Origin: Terriglobia bacterium
GTDB taxonomy: Bacteria; Acidobacteriota; Terriglobia; Bryobacterales; UBA6623
DNA: 64,000 nt
Assembly (NCBI GenBank): GCA_009841225.1
Contig: VXMF01000024.1
Coordinates: 1 to 64,000 of the forward strand
Direction: 5' to 3'
The position numbers and the translations under genes were made by a program. The notes under the pieces are model-generated. The model was not told the origin of the DNA. It saw only the letters and a list, made by a program, of their open reading frames with translations, and did not search any database. Of this stretch, positions 16,170-25,587 are shown one piece after another (the first letter of the stretch is position 1; the number at the start of each line of letters is the position of its first letter).

Positions 16170-18131
16170 ATGATCTCGCGACGGGCGTTCGCAACTTCGC
16201 TGTTTGCGGGAGCTTCCAGTGCGGGGCTCAGCTGCGGCCGGAAACCGCAGCTCTCAGGAAACGGCCGCCGCGTGGTCGTGCTCGGCCTAGACGGTCTTGA
16301 CCCCAAGATCATCCGAGCCCTGATGGACGAAGGGCGGGCTCCGAACTTTAGCAAGCTGGCAGCGATGGGCTCGTTCCATGAGCTCGGCACGACCATGCCG
16401 GCCCTGAGCCCTGTGGCCTGGAGCACCTTCATCACCGGAACGGATCCGGGCAGTCACACGATCGCGGACTTCATCATGCGCGATCCGTTGACCTACGAAC
16501 CGTACTTCTCGATTTGGGAGTCGAGCCCACCCGCTCGAACGTTCAGCCTGGGCGACTACGAGCTCGCCATGGGCGGCCCGGGCATCGTCAACAAGCGCGT
16601 GGGGGTGCCATTCTGGACCTACCTCACCGATGCGGGGATTCCGTCTACGGTCATCAAGATCCCGACAAATTTTCCGGTCGACGACACCGCGACCCGGGCC
16701 CTGAGCGGCATGGGCACGCCAGACTTGGCAGACTCGTTCGGTCGATTCAACTACTTCACGACTGATAGGCAGGAGCTGTACCCCGGATTGACCGGCGGGA
16801 TCGTGCACCACGTCACGCTCAGCGAGGGCCGCGTCACGACAGAACTCGCCGGCCCCGAGGACTCCCTTCACAAGGACAAGCCAGCCACCTCGATCCGATT
16901 CACCATTGATGTCGATCCGGTCAACGGTGCAGTGTTGGTCTCTATCCAAGGCCAGCAGTTCCTGCTCCAGGAAGGCGAGTACAGCGACTGGGCGAGAGTG
17001 CGGTTCGGAATGGCTTCGGGCCTAGTGGGTGTCGCTGGCATCTGCCGCTTCTACCTCAAGCAGGCGCACCCGCACTTACAGCTGTATGTCACTCCCATCA
17101 ACATTGACCCGGCAGCACAAGCAATGCCTGTCTCCCATCCTCAGGAGGTCGGCGGTGAGATTGCCGGCGCAATCGGGCCGTTCTGGACCAAGGGGCTGCC
17201 GTCGGACACAAAGGCCCTCGACTACCGCATCCTGGACGACGAGGGCTATGTCAAGCAGGCAGAGCTGATCCTCAAGGACCGCATACGCCTGTTCGAGCAC
17301 GAGTGGGAGCGCTTTCGCGAGGGCCTGTTCTTCTTCTACGTCTCCAGCACCGACCAAGACACGCACATGTTGTGGCGCAACATGGACGATACCCATCCGA
17401 TGCATGCCGCCAGCGATGTCCGCTACTCGGGGTATATCCACCACCTTTACGAAGAAATGGACAAGCTCCTCGGCCGAGTCCTGCCCGCAGCAGACGATGA
17501 CACGCTGCTGCTGGTGTGCTCTGACCACGGTTTCGCGCCGTTCGGCCGCCAGTTCCACCTCAACTCGTGGCTCCGCCAGCAGGGCTACCTAAAGATCAAG
17601 GACGAAGCCGCGAGCAAGGACAAGGCGAGCGTTCTCGATATCGACTGGACAGCCACGGCAGCCTACGGCATCGGGTTCAACGGCCTGTATATCAACCGCC
17701 TGGGCAGAGAGGGCCAAGGCATCTTGGGCGATGACGAGGCCGGGCGGCTGGCAGAGCGCATCGCGGGGGAACTCGAAGCGATCCGCGACCCGGACACAGG
17801 CGAGCGCCCGGTACACCGCGCATATCGCAAAGGAGAAGTCTACAGCGGCGAATTCTCCCGCGAGATGCCCGAGCTGCTAGTGGGATACACTCCCGGGTAC
17901 CGCTCGTCTTCCGAGTCGGTGATGGGCGAGAGCGGCAGCGAGATCCTGAACCTCAACCCGTGGGCGTGGGCAGGAGATCATTCCATGGCGCGGGATCTTG
18001 TGCCGGGGTGCCTGTTCAGCAGCCACGCCGTCAACATCGAACATCCCAACATCATGGATCTGCCGACCACCATCCTCGACTTCTTCGGAATAGCCAAGCC
18101 CTTCGGCTTGAAGGGCCAGGTCCTGCTATGA
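16170..18131 (+). CDS. Tat-exported alkaline phosphatase family (phosphodiesterase-like) protein
   Basis: 653-aa member of the type I phosphodiesterase/nucleotide pyrophosphatase branch of the alkaline phosphatase superfamily. The signal segment is MISRRAFATSLFAGASSAGLSCG, with a twin arginine and a possible lipobox-like cysteine. Metal site residues are Asp41 in VVVLGLDGLDP and the nucleophile Thr86 in PVAWSTFITG. VSSTDQDTHMLW and VCSDHGFAPFGRQFHLN supply the remaining Asp and His ligands. Length and insertions fit family members acting on phosphodiesters or phosphonates in the periplasm. The substrate is not deducible. A TTG start seven codons upstream is possible. Confidence 0.9.
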   Translation: MISRRAFATSLFAGASSAGLSCGRKPQLSGNGRRVVVLGLDGLDPKIIRALMDEGRAPNFSKLAAMGSFHELGTTMPALSPVAWSTFITGTDPGSHTIADFIMRDPLTYEPYFSIWESSPPARTFSLGDYELAMGGPGIVNKRVGVPFWTYLTDAGIPSTVIKIPTNFPVDDTATRALSGMGTPDLADSFGRFNYFTTDRQELYPGLTGGIVHHVTLSEGRVTTELAGPEDSLHKDKPATSIRFTIDVDPVNGAVLVSIQGQQFLLQEGEYSDWARVRFGMASGLVGVAGICRFYLKQAHPHLQLYVTPINIDPAAQAMPVSHPQEVGGEIAGAIGPFWTKGLPSDTKALDYRILDDEGYVKQAELILKDRIRLFEHEWERFREGLFFFYVSSTDQDTHMLWRNMDDTHPMHAASDVRYSGYIHHLYEEMDKLLGRVLPAADDDTLLLVCSDHGFAPFGRQFHLNSWLRQQGYLKIKDEAASKDKASVLDIDWTATAAYGIGFNGLYINRLGREGQGILGDDEAGRLAERIAGELEAIRDPDTGERPVHRAYRKGEVYSGEFSREMPELLVGYTPGYRSSSESVMGESGSEILNLNPWAWAGDHSMARDLVPGCLFSSHAVNIEHPNIMDLPTTILDFFGIAKPFGLKGQVLL

Positions 18132-18138
18132 CGCTTCG

Positions 18139-18951
18139 TCAGTCCTGGGCGAGTTCTTCCGAGCGTTCGCTGGCAGCCTCTACTGCAGCCAGCAAGGCGC
18201 CGCGCACGGCGTGTGATTCCAATTCCTGCAGCCCTGCGATGGTCGTTCCGCCCGGAGTCGAGACCTGATCCTTCAACACAGCGGGATGCAGCCCCTTCTC
18301 AAGCAGCAACTTGGCCGAGCCAAACAGCAGCTGGCACGCGAGTTCCTGAGCTAGCGCAGGCTGGAGTCCCTTCTTTACCGCGCCGGCGACCAAGCCCTCT
18401 ACGATCAAACTCACGTAGGCCGGACCGCTACCCGTCAAGCCCGTGACGGCATGCATCTGGCGCTCTTCCACGCGCACCACCCTGCCTACGGAACGGAAGA
18501 TCGATTCGACCTGCGACACCTGCTCCGAGGTGGCGAATCGGTTTGCGCAGATCGCCGTAGCGCTTTCGCCCACCAGCATGGCGAGGTTGGGCATGGCCCG
18601 CACGACCGGCCACTCGTCCGCGAGTTCCGCCTCTATGCGGCCGATCTGGACACCAGCAGCCACCGATACAACCGGACAGGCCGGCAACAACTCGGGTCGA
18701 GCTTCGGCGAGCGCTCTCGGAAGGATGTGTGGCTTGACGGCGAACACGAGCACGTCAGCCTGACCGGCGACCTCGGCAACGCTCGCCGGGACGAACGAAC
18801 GGCCAATGCGGCCGGCGAGATCCCGGAGCCGTTCCTCGGCAACATCGAAAGCAACGACCCGTGCCACCGCTCCGGCCTCGAGGGCGCCCTCAGCCAACGC
18901 GCCACCCAGATTTCCAACCCCGATAACGCCTAGCGCTACGCCACTGCTCAT
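18139..18951 (-). CDS. proC: Pyrroline-5-carboxylate reductase
   Basis: Last step of proline synthesis: NAD(P)H reduction of pyrroline-5-carboxylate. The protein is 270 aa, the usual length. The Rossmann motif GVIGVGNLGGALAEG is at about 8-22, FAVKPHILPRAL at 70-81 and VVRAMPNLAMLVGESATAI at about 114-132. The PROSITE-type P5CR signature region is TGLTGSGPAYVSLIVEGL then PGGTTIAGLQELE near the C-terminus. Unusually, it is followed convergently within 7 bases by the end of the phosphodiesterase gene. No proline-pathway neighbour is in the window. Confidence 0.95.
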   Translation of the reverse strand: MSSGVALGVIGVGNLGGALAEGALEAGAVARVVAFDVAEERLRDLAGRIGRSFVPASVAEVAGQADVLVFAVKPHILPRALAEARPELLPACPVVSVAAGVQIGRIEAELADEWPVVRAMPNLAMLVGESATAICANRFATSEQVSQVESIFRSVGRVVRVEERQMHAVTGLTGSGPAYVSLIVEGLVAGAVKKGLQPALAQELACQLLFGSAKLLLEKGLHPAVLKDQVSTPGGTTIAGLQELESHAVRGALLAAVEAASERSEELAQD

Positions 18952-19011
18952 GACCCCAAGTGTACGATGCAGGGTGCGGGCTCGAACGAGACCCCGTGCC
19001 GGCGTGCTGAC

Positions 19012-20454
19012 TCAGCCCGCAGAATCGAGGAACTCGAACTCCCAGCCCGCATGGTCGTACTGGCTGCGAATGCGCCAAGTCAGCAGCGCAGCCAGCAGCT
19101 CTTGTTTCTTAGCTTGGCTGCCGTGATCGTTCCACAGATTGCGGACTTCATCGGGATCATTGGCCAAGTCGAACAGCTGGCCGTCATCGGCATCCAAGAA
19201 GTGGACCAACTTCCAGTCGCGCGTTCGGATCATGGTCTGGAAATCATTGGTGGTGAAGTTTACGTCCCGAGCCGACTCGCAGAAGACTTGGTCCCGGCCT
19301 TCCCACGGCTCGCCCTGCAGCGCACCCAGCAGCGATTCGGCCTCCATCTTGCGCGGCGGTTCCAGCCCTGCCATCTCAAGAATCGTGGGCCCCAGATCCA
19401 GCAGCGAGCACAGCCCGTCCAGCCTGCGCCCCCCGCGAAAGCGTTTCGGCGACCACACGATCACGGGCATTCTTGTCACGGTGTCATACATCGTCCATTT
19501 CTGACTGTGCCCGTGGTCCGTCAGGCAGTCCCCGTGATCCGACGTGAAGATCACGATCGAGTTGTCGAGGTATCCACTGGTCTCGAGTGTCTCCATGATC
19601 CTGCCGATCTGTTCGTCGATCAGGGTTACGTTGCCGCAATAGTAGGCGCGTTGGCGGTGCCGGAACTCGCGCGATGGATGCCATTGATGCACGACCGAGT
19701 CGTGATCCACCTCGCAGTTGTGCTGGATCATGCCGCGATATGCCGCGGGCTGGCTGTCCAGTTCCTCTTGCGTGACCTCCAGCAGCGGCAGATCCCTATC
19801 CATGTATGGATCGGAATAGCGCGTGGGCGGATCATACGGCGGGTGTGGCCCGGGAAACCCGATCTCTAGGAACAACGGCTCCGTCCTGGGGTAGTTCTCA
19901 AGCCACCAAGTGGCCGTCTCTCCCACGAAGGTGTCCGGATGCATGTCTTCGTCGATGGGCCACTCGAAGGCTCCCAGCCGCTCCCGGTAATCGGGCATGC
20001 TGCGATAGGACAGGCGTCCGGGCTTCTTGAGCCCGCGAGCCTTCAGGGCCTTGTCCCACTCGTCAAAGAAGTAGCGGCCTTCCAAGTGCCTGTCTTTGTT
20101 TTCCACCGTGTAGCGTTGCCGGAACCCGAACAGTTCGTTGTAGGGGAAGGTGTGCATCTTGCCGATGTTGATCGTGTTGTAACCGGAACGCTTCAGGTTC
20201 TCGACCCAGCAATGCCTCCAGCGATCGCCGTTGCGCAACACGCCGTGAGAATGCGGGTATTGACCGGTAAAGAGGCTCGCGCGGCACGGCGCGCAAGATG
20301 CCGCGGGTATGTAGCAATTGGTGAAAGTGACCCCTTCACGCACGAGCCGGTCCAGATTGGGCGTGTCCATGTGGCCATAGCCCAGTTCGCGAATCGTGTC
20401 GAAGCGTTGTTGATCGGTGATGATGAAAATGATGTTCGGCCGGGAGTCAGGCAT
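19012..20454 (-). CDS. Sulfatase (formylglycine-dependent)
   Basis: 480-aa sulfatase of the alkaline phosphatase superfamily. The formylglycine site is Cys54 in SCAPCRASLFTGQYPHSHG (C-x-P-x-R intact). Metal ligands include Asp14 in IITDQQRFDT and the pair in FTSDHGDCLTDHGHSQKW. No signal peptide is visible (it starts MPDSRPNIIFIITDQQ), which suggests a cytoplasmic enzyme or export by another route. The substrate is unknown; sulfated polysaccharide fragments are typical for such acidobacteria. A maturase is not in the window, but the cysteine-type site can be activated by FGE or anSME. Confidence 0.94.
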   Translation of the reverse strand: MPDSRPNIIFIITDQQRFDTIRELGYGHMDTPNLDRLVREGVTFTNCYIPAASCAPCRASLFTGQYPHSHGVLRNGDRWRHCWVENLKRSGYNTINIGKMHTFPYNELFGFRQRYTVENKDRHLEGRYFFDEWDKALKARGLKKPGRLSYRSMPDYRERLGAFEWPIDEDMHPDTFVGETATWWLENYPRTEPLFLEIGFPGPHPPYDPPTRYSDPYMDRDLPLLEVTQEELDSQPAAYRGMIQHNCEVDHDSVVHQWHPSREFRHRQRAYYCGNVTLIDEQIGRIMETLETSGYLDNSIVIFTSDHGDCLTDHGHSQKWTMYDTVTRMPVIVWSPKRFRGGRRLDGLCSLLDLGPTILEMAGLEPPRKMEAESLLGALQGEPWEGRDQVFCESARDVNFTTNDFQTMIRTRDWKLVHFLDADDGQLFDLANDPDEVRNLWNDHGSQAKKQELLAALLTWRIRSQYDHAGWEFEFLDSAG

Positions 20455-20475
20455 TAGCTTCGTATTCTAGCCAGC

Positions 20476-20491
20476 GGCCGTGGCAACGGCC
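20476..20491 (-). terminator. Stem-loop after the DUF1552 gene
   Basis: Perfect stem GGCCGT/ACGGCC with a 4-base loop, about 115 bases past the DUF1552 stop and just before the sulfatase start on the same strand. It may end the DUF1592-DUF1552 transcript. No T-run. Confidence 0.3.
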
Positions 20492-20607
20492 CCGAACAGC
20501 GAGTCGCACGCGCGCGCTGAGCGGCCGCATTCGCAGGCCCGCCAACCTATACAGTTCAGACGAGGCGCAAGTGAGGCCTGAGCTCGGAGCCGGTGCCAGC
20601 AAGCGCG

Positions 20608-21960
20608 TTACGCCAGCCCGGCCAGCGGTTCCGTGCTATCGCCGAACGAACGGGCGTCGTGCAGACCCATCCGGTGCATCAGGGCTAGGTAGAGGTTGCA
20701 CAAGGGTGTGTCCTGCTTGGCGGCCAGCCTTCGTCCCGGACGCAGAGAGCCCTTGCCCCGCCCCGCCAAGACCAGCGGCAGGTTCGACGGATCGTGGGCG
20801 TTGCCGTCGCGCAGCGAGGATCCGAACATCACCATGGAATTGTCCAGCAGGGACGAGCCGCCCTCGTCCAAGTCCCTCATGCGGGTCAGGAAGTACGCGG
20901 TCTGGCGCACGTGCCAGTTGATGATCGTCTCGTATTCGGCGAGCCGATCGGGCTCGTCGCGATGGTGCGAGATTCCGTGGAAGGTGCTGTTTACACCTTC
21001 CAGGAACGAGAAGTTTCGGCCGGTCTGAGCGTCGCCATACATGAACGTCGCGACTCGGGTGGTGTCAGTCCAGAAAGCCAGCAGCAGGATATCCAGCATC
21101 AGCCGTACATGTTCTTCGTGGCTCTCGGGGATGCCGTCGTCGGGTCGTCTCACTCCCAGGTCGCCTTCGTTGACCCAGCGCTGCTGGGGCTTCATCGAGG
21201 CCTGGATGCGAGTCTCCACCGAGCGGACCGATTCCATGTATTCGTCGAGCTTGTGCCGGTCACGCCCGCTACCGCGCCTTCGCACGGCAGCGGCCTCGTC
21301 GAGCACGACGTCCAAGATGCTGGCCTCGTCGCGCCGGTGCGACGAAGGCGTCCCGTCAGCCCCCGGAGCGCCATTGCGGAAGAGCCTGTCAAACGCGAGC
21401 GCGGGGACGATTTCCTTGGCCGCCGGCGTGTGCGGGTCTCGCCAAGAAATGTACGATCCAACGATCCGCGCGAACCCGCCGCCGATGTTGTCCACGCCAG
21501 TCCGGGGGGCATCCACTCCAAAGTGAACGGCCGGCAGCGGGGTGTGCGTCCCGATGCGACCGGATATGAGTTGATCTACAGAAGTGCCCCCGGTATTGAT
21601 GTCCCTACCCGTGGAGCGCTCGACATATCCGCCGGACAGCCAAGCGGGAACCTTCGCCCAGTGGCCGTTGCGGCCGACCGCATTGGCGTTCCAGAGGTTC
21701 TCCAGCAACAAGATCTCGCTCTTCAAGGGCGCCAGCGGTTCGAGATGCTCCTTGATCGCGTAGTCGTCCCCGGAACCTTCCGGGAACCACTTGTCCGGAT
21801 TCACGCCGCATGGCATGAACAAGAACGCAAGGCGCAGCGGCGGTTCTGCTAGCTTGCCCGGCCCCACGGCGGCGGCAGGTACCAAGGCCTCCAGCCACGG
21901 CAGCGCCAAGCTGACGCCCGCGCCGCGCAGAATCGTCCGACGAGAGAGGGCCTGTCGCAT
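20608..21960 (-). CDS. DUF1552 domain-containing Tat-exported protein
   Basis: 450 aa with Tat signal MRQALSRRTILRGAGVSLALPWLEAL (residues 1-26). DUF1552 is a DUF1501 relative of unknown activity. Landmarks are AFLFMPCGVNPDKWFPEG, SEILLLENLWNANA, KVPAWLSGGYVERSTGRDINTGGTSVDQLIS, LAFDRLFRNG, YMESVRSVETRI, TRVATFMYGDAQTGRNFSFL and FHGISHHRDEPDRLAEYETI. It starts 4 bases after the stop of the DUF1592 gene, the classical two-gene operon in Planctomycetes and Acidobacteria. Confidence 0.94.
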   Translation of the reverse strand: MRQALSRRTILRGAGVSLALPWLEALVPAAAVGPGKLAEPPLRLAFLFMPCGVNPDKWFPEGSGDDYAIKEHLEPLAPLKSEILLLENLWNANAVGRNGHWAKVPAWLSGGYVERSTGRDINTGGTSVDQLISGRIGTHTPLPAVHFGVDAPRTGVDNIGGGFARIVGSYISWRDPHTPAAKEIVPALAFDRLFRNGAPGADGTPSSHRRDEASILDVVLDEAAAVRRRGSGRDRHKLDEYMESVRSVETRIQASMKPQQRWVNEGDLGVRRPDDGIPESHEEHVRLMLDILLLAFWTDTTRVATFMYGDAQTGRNFSFLEGVNSTFHGISHHRDEPDRLAEYETIINWHVRQTAYFLTRMRDLDEGGSSLLDNSMVMFGSSLRDGNAHDPSNLPLVLAGRGKGSLRPGRRLAAKQDTPLCNLYLALMHRMGLHDARSFGDSTEPLAGLA

Positions 21961-21964
21961 AGAT

Positions 21965-24247
21965 CTACCTCACTTGCGCCTCAATCGTATCACGCGAGGC
22001 GAGCGAATCGGCCTCTGCATTCTGCGTAAAGCGAAACGGTACGCTGAGCACGATCCGCCGAATGAGCGATCGCGTGCCGTAGTTGGAGTCCTCCAACTCG
22101 CGGAGGATGGTCTCGATCGCACACTCGTCGCGATCCAGCAAGCTCCGCCCGAGCGCGTAGCCGAGGACTTTGCGAGCGATCTGCCGCAGCAGTTGGTCCT
22201 GCTTGGCCAGCAGCACCCTCCGCAATCCCGCCGGGCCGTCAAACGATTCTCCCGAAGGCAGCGTGCCGGTCGCGTCGACGGGTCGTCCGCCCTCGTCAGC
22301 GTCTCGCCAGCGGCCCAGCCAGTCGTAGTTCTCGAGGCCGAATCCGATCGGATCAATCAAGTCATGGCAGGCCGCGCACGAGGGATCGGCACGATGCCCA
22401 TTCAGGACTTCGCGCATCGTCTGACCATGGTCCTCGCCTGCGTTGTCTTCCAAATCCGGAATGTCCGGTGGCGGCGTGGGAATCTTAGTGCCGAGCAGCG
22501 TCTCCAGCACCCACACTCCGCGTAGCACTGGACTGGTGCGCTTATAGCCGGCATTCATTGCCTGCGCAGCGCCTAAGCCCAAGAGCCCGCCCCGCTCGCC
22601 TCCGGGAACATGCACCAGCTGGAACTTGTTTCCCTGCACAGCGTCCGGCATGCCGTAGAACTGCGCCAGGCGTTCCGTGAGATAGGTGTAGTCGGCCGAG
22701 ACGAACTCGAGCATGCTCCGATCTTCGGCCAGCATTCTCTGGAATAGCAGCACCGGCTCTTCGCGCATATCGGCTGCGATTCGCGGCGTGTAGAAATGCT
22801 GGATCTCGTTCAGGGTCGGCGCGACGCGCCCGCCGACATCCTTTGTACCCAGCCACTGGCCGATAAACGTGCGCGCAAAGAAGCGCGAGCTCGGGTGATC
22901 GATCAGGCGGTCGACCTGCGCCGCTAACACTTCGTCCTCTTGCAAACGGCCCGCGCTCGCCAGGTGCATCAATTCCGAATCCGGCGTCGTGCCCCACAAG
23001 AAATACGACAGACGCGTAGCCAACTCGTGGCCCGACAGAGGCTTGATGCCAGGCTGGGCGGCTGGTTCCTCGATGCGGTACAGGAAGGCAGGAGAGACGA
23101 GAACCGCTTTCAGAGCCAGCCGAATGGACACCTCGAAAGGATCGCCGCGTTCGGCCGAGCGATCGAACAAGCTCAGGTAAGGCTCCTCCTCGTCCGGATT
23201 GAGAGGCCGCCGGAACCCTCGCGTCATGAAGCGGCGCAGCAGGCGGGCCGCCTCGGCGCGCGGCGAGATCACAGTCTCCCCGGGCTCGCTGCCAAACAGC
23301 CGCAGGTGCGCTGCACGCTTGGCAGTCGCCGGATCGTCGCGCTTCTGGGCGATGTCCAGCGTGACGAGCCTCAGCATCGGGCTCTGGTCGGCCACCTTGA
23401 GCGTGACCGTGTGCTCGCCGCGGGTGGCGGGAATGTCCCTGGAGCTAGAAGTAGCCTCTGCCGCCGACCATGCGAAGCGAAGCTTGCCCGCGGGACGACC
23501 GTCGAGCAAGATGTCCATCACCGGCTCCTGGTTCGCTTCGGGCGAGCTGATCACTGCGCGGACGGCGTACTCCCCGTCCTCGTAGAACGAGAGCGTCCGA
23601 CTCACCGAGTCCCCTTCGGCCATGGCGACCGAGTTGTGCTCGTCCGCTTCCCGCCCAGGCAGGAGGTCAGTCGCTACGAACGATCGAGTCAGGTCGGGCG
23701 TGATCACCACTTGGTCCAGAATCAGGTCCGCCACTTCCAGATAGCGCTCCGCCAGCAGTGGCGAGAGGAACAGCGTCTCGCCGTTGTTGTCGAAGCCTTC
23801 CCCGCCCGAGCCATCCACGGGAAAAAGCTCCGCGACGTCAATGGGCAGTCCGGTCAGGTCCCGCACAGTGTTCTGGTACTCGACTCGATTGAGGCGCCGC
23901 ACGGTTACAGGACCGGCATACACTCCTAGGTCGCATGCTCCGGCGCGCAGTGCGCGGTCAATCCAGTCCGCGACGCGCATGCGGTCGCCTTCGGACGGCT
24001 GCGGACCGGTCGGCGGCATCGTGCGGTTGCGCAACTGCATCGCAACGTTGCGCCACAGGCTTGGTTCCGCTGAGACGGAATCTGCCGACCTGGCCTCCAA
24101 GAAGCGAATCCGGTTATCGGTGCCGCCGGAGTGGCACGCGCCGCAGTGCTCGACCAAGACCGGGCGGATGCTGGATTCGAACTCGCTCGCGACCAGTAGC
24201 GCGACACTCGCGGCGGCGCAGAGCGCCATCCTCAGGCAGGCTTGCAT
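21965..24247 (-). CDS. DUF1592/1588/1585 planctomycete-type cytochrome c domain protein
   Basis: 760-aa exported protein. Signal peptide is about residues 1-21 (CLRMALCAAASVALLVASE). A PSCyt-like c-heme site CGACHSG (35-41) follows. Next are the DUF1587 segment (RLNRVEYQNTVRDLTGLP), DUF1595 (ARLLRRFMTRGFRRPLNPDEEEPYLSLF), DUF1592 (GHELATRLSYFLWGTTPDSELMHLA), DUF1588 (GGERGGLLGLGAAQAMNA then RTSPVLRGVWVLETLLGT, CAACHDLIDPIGFGLENYDWLGRWR) and DUF1585 (LRQIARKVLGYALGRSL). A second CxxCH is within DUF1588 (CAACH). First gene of the operon with DUF1552. A TTG nine codons upstream is the alternative start. Confidence 0.93.
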   Translation of the reverse strand: MQACLRMALCAAASVALLVASEFESSIRPVLVEHCGACHSGGTDNRIRFLEARSADSVSAEPSLWRNVAMQLRNRTMPPTGPQPSEGDRMRVADWIDRALRAGACDLGVYAGPVTVRRLNRVEYQNTVRDLTGLPIDVAELFPVDGSGGEGFDNNGETLFLSPLLAERYLEVADLILDQVVITPDLTRSFVATDLLPGREADEHNSVAMAEGDSVSRTLSFYEDGEYAVRAVISSPEANQEPVMDILLDGRPAGKLRFAWSAAEATSSSRDIPATRGEHTVTLKVADQSPMLRLVTLDIAQKRDDPATAKRAAHLRLFGSEPGETVISPRAEAARLLRRFMTRGFRRPLNPDEEEPYLSLFDRSAERGDPFEVSIRLALKAVLVSPAFLYRIEEPAAQPGIKPLSGHELATRLSYFLWGTTPDSELMHLASAGRLQEDEVLAAQVDRLIDHPSSRFFARTFIGQWLGTKDVGGRVAPTLNEIQHFYTPRIAADMREEPVLLFQRMLAEDRSMLEFVSADYTYLTERLAQFYGMPDAVQGNKFQLVHVPGGERGGLLGLGAAQAMNAGYKRTSPVLRGVWVLETLLGTKIPTPPPDIPDLEDNAGEDHGQTMREVLNGHRADPSCAACHDLIDPIGFGLENYDWLGRWRDADEGGRPVDATGTLPSGESFDGPAGLRRVLLAKQDQLLRQIARKVLGYALGRSLLDRDECAIETILRELEDSNYGTRSLIRRIVLSVPFRFTQNAEADSLASRDTIEAQVR

Positions 24248-24308
24248 TGGCAGCGCCCAACCGGCACCATTCAACAGTCTGCGCTAGTTCCCACTCGAAT
24301 TCAACCCG

Positions 24309-24336
24309 CGCTCGAAAACCTGCGCTCGAAAACCTG
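24309..24336. repeat. 14-bp tandem direct repeat, two copies
   Basis: CGCTCGAAAACCTG occurs twice head to tail, with no mismatch, in the divergent region between the DUF1592 operon and gcvT. It lies about 60 bases upstream of the predicted gcv -35 box. It could be a pair of regulator half-sites or a simple duplication. Confidence 0.7.
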
Positions 24337-24396
24337 TGGCGCCTAGACCGCGACGCACGCCTAACGGGCGGAGGCGGCGCTTCAGCACTGGCGGAT

Positions 24397-24425
24397 TTGA
24401 CACCCCTCGGCGCGACTGATAAGTT
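24397..24425 (+). promoter_or_regulatory. Predicted promoter of the gcv operon
   Basis: A perfect TTGACA -35 box (24397-24402) is followed after 17 bases by TAAGTT (24420-24425), which keeps the key T1, A2 and T6 positions. The gcvT ATG is about 45 bases further on. No glycine-riboswitch-like fold was recognised in the leader. Confidence 0.5.
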
Positions 24426-24471
24426 ACGCTTCTGTCCTTGGCACCGCATTCGAATCCGGCGGGCCAGCCAC

Positions 24472-25587
24472 ATGGCGACATCTGAGAGCCAATCCGCGCT
24501 GAAGCGGACGCCACTGCACGGCGTCCACTGCGAAGCCAAGGCCCGCATGGTGGACTTCGGCGGCTGGCACATGCCCGTGGAATACGACGGGATCGTTGCC
24601 GAGCACAACGCCGTGCGCTCGGGCGTAGGGCTGTTCGACGTCAGCCACATGGGCGAGATTGTGATCCGCGGCCCCGGGAGCGTCGACCTGATCGACTCGC
24701 TGTGTTCCAACCGCGCGGCAGACCTCCAAGACGGCCAAGCCCAGTACTCCGGACTGCTCAATCCCCAAGGTGGGTTCGTGGACGACCTGCTGGTCCACCG
24801 GATCGCCTCGGACCACTATTTCCTGTGCGTCAACGCTGCCAACCAGGAGGGGGATTTCGCCTGGATCAGCGAACACAACTCGTTCGAGGCGGAAGTAACG
24901 TTCGCGAGCGGCGACTACGCCCAGCTCGCGATCCAAGGGCCGCGAGCGCTGGTTACGGCATCGAAGCTAACGAGGCTCGACCTAGCCGCGATGCGATACT
25001 ACTGGTTTGAGTCGGGCGAGTTCGCCGGGGTGCCTGCCCTGGTTGCCCGCACCGGGTACACCGGCGAGGACGGATTCGAAATCTACGCGGCTCCGGGAGA
25101 CGCTGTCGCGGTGTGGCAGGCGATCTTGGACGCAGGCGCTGAACACTCGATCCGGCCCTGCGGTCTCGGAGCGCGTAACACCCTCCGGCTCGAGGCTGCG
25201 ATGTCCCTCTACGGGCACGAAATCGATGCCACTGTCACGCCGTACGAGGCGGGCTTGGGCTGGATCGTCAAGTTGGACAAGCCGGCGTTCTGCGGGCGCG
25301 ACGTGCTGGCCGAGCAGAAGCAGCGAGGCGCAAGCCGCAAACTTGTCGGCTTCGAAATGACAGGGCGCGGAATCGCCCGGGACGGCTACGGCGTGCTGGT
25401 CGAAGGAGACGAGCTCGGCCACGTTACGAGTGCTTCTCCGGCACCGTGGCTTGGCAAGAACATCGGCCTTTGCATGCTGCCGGTGGAGCATGCGCGGCCC
25501 GGCCGTGAGATCGATATCGCAATCCGGGGCCGGCCCGTAGGGGCCAAAACCGTCCGCACACCGTTCTACAAGCGCACGAGGCAATGA
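24472..25587 (+). CDS. gcvT: Glycine cleavage system T protein (aminomethyltransferase)
   Basis: Transfers the methylene group from aminomethyl-lipoyl H protein to tetrahydrofolate, releasing ammonia. The protein is 371 aa, the typical length. It shows MVDFGGWHMPVEYDGIVAEHNAVRSGVGLFDVSHMGE near the N-terminus and VRTGYTGEDGFEIY-type VARTGYTGEDGFEIY mid-protein. CGLGARNTLRLEAAMSLYGHEIDATVTPYEAGLGWIVK and a C-terminal GHVTSASPAPWLGKNIGL complete the fold. The frame is open far upstream, but the conserved start and the promoter fix the ATG. It overlaps gcvH by 4 bases. First gene of a T-H-PA-PB operon. Confidence 0.97.
   Translation: MATSESQSALKRTPLHGVHCEAKARMVDFGGWHMPVEYDGIVAEHNAVRSGVGLFDVSHMGEIVIRGPGSVDLIDSLCSNRAADLQDGQAQYSGLLNPQGGFVDDLLVHRIASDHYFLCVNAANQEGDFAWISEHNSFEAEVTFASGDYAQLAIQGPRALVTASKLTRLDLAAMRYYWFESGEFAGVPALVARTGYTGEDGFEIYAAPGDAVAVWQAILDAGAEHSIRPCGLGARNTLRLEAAMSLYGHEIDATVTPYEAGLGWIVKLDKPAFCGRDVLAEQKQRGASRKLVGFEMTGRGIARDGYGVLVEGDELGHVTSASPAPWLGKNIGLCMLPVEHARPGREIDIAIRGRPVGAKTVRTPFYKRTRQ

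Noticed and set aside
23935..24471. Long open extension upstream of gcvT
   Set aside because: Overlaps the DUF1592 gene on the other strand and includes the promoter; the conserved GcvT N-terminus begins at 24472.
24275..24471. Glycine riboswitch upstream of gcvT
   Set aside because: No tandem aptamer-like purine-rich core was recognised; a covariance-model search would be decisive.
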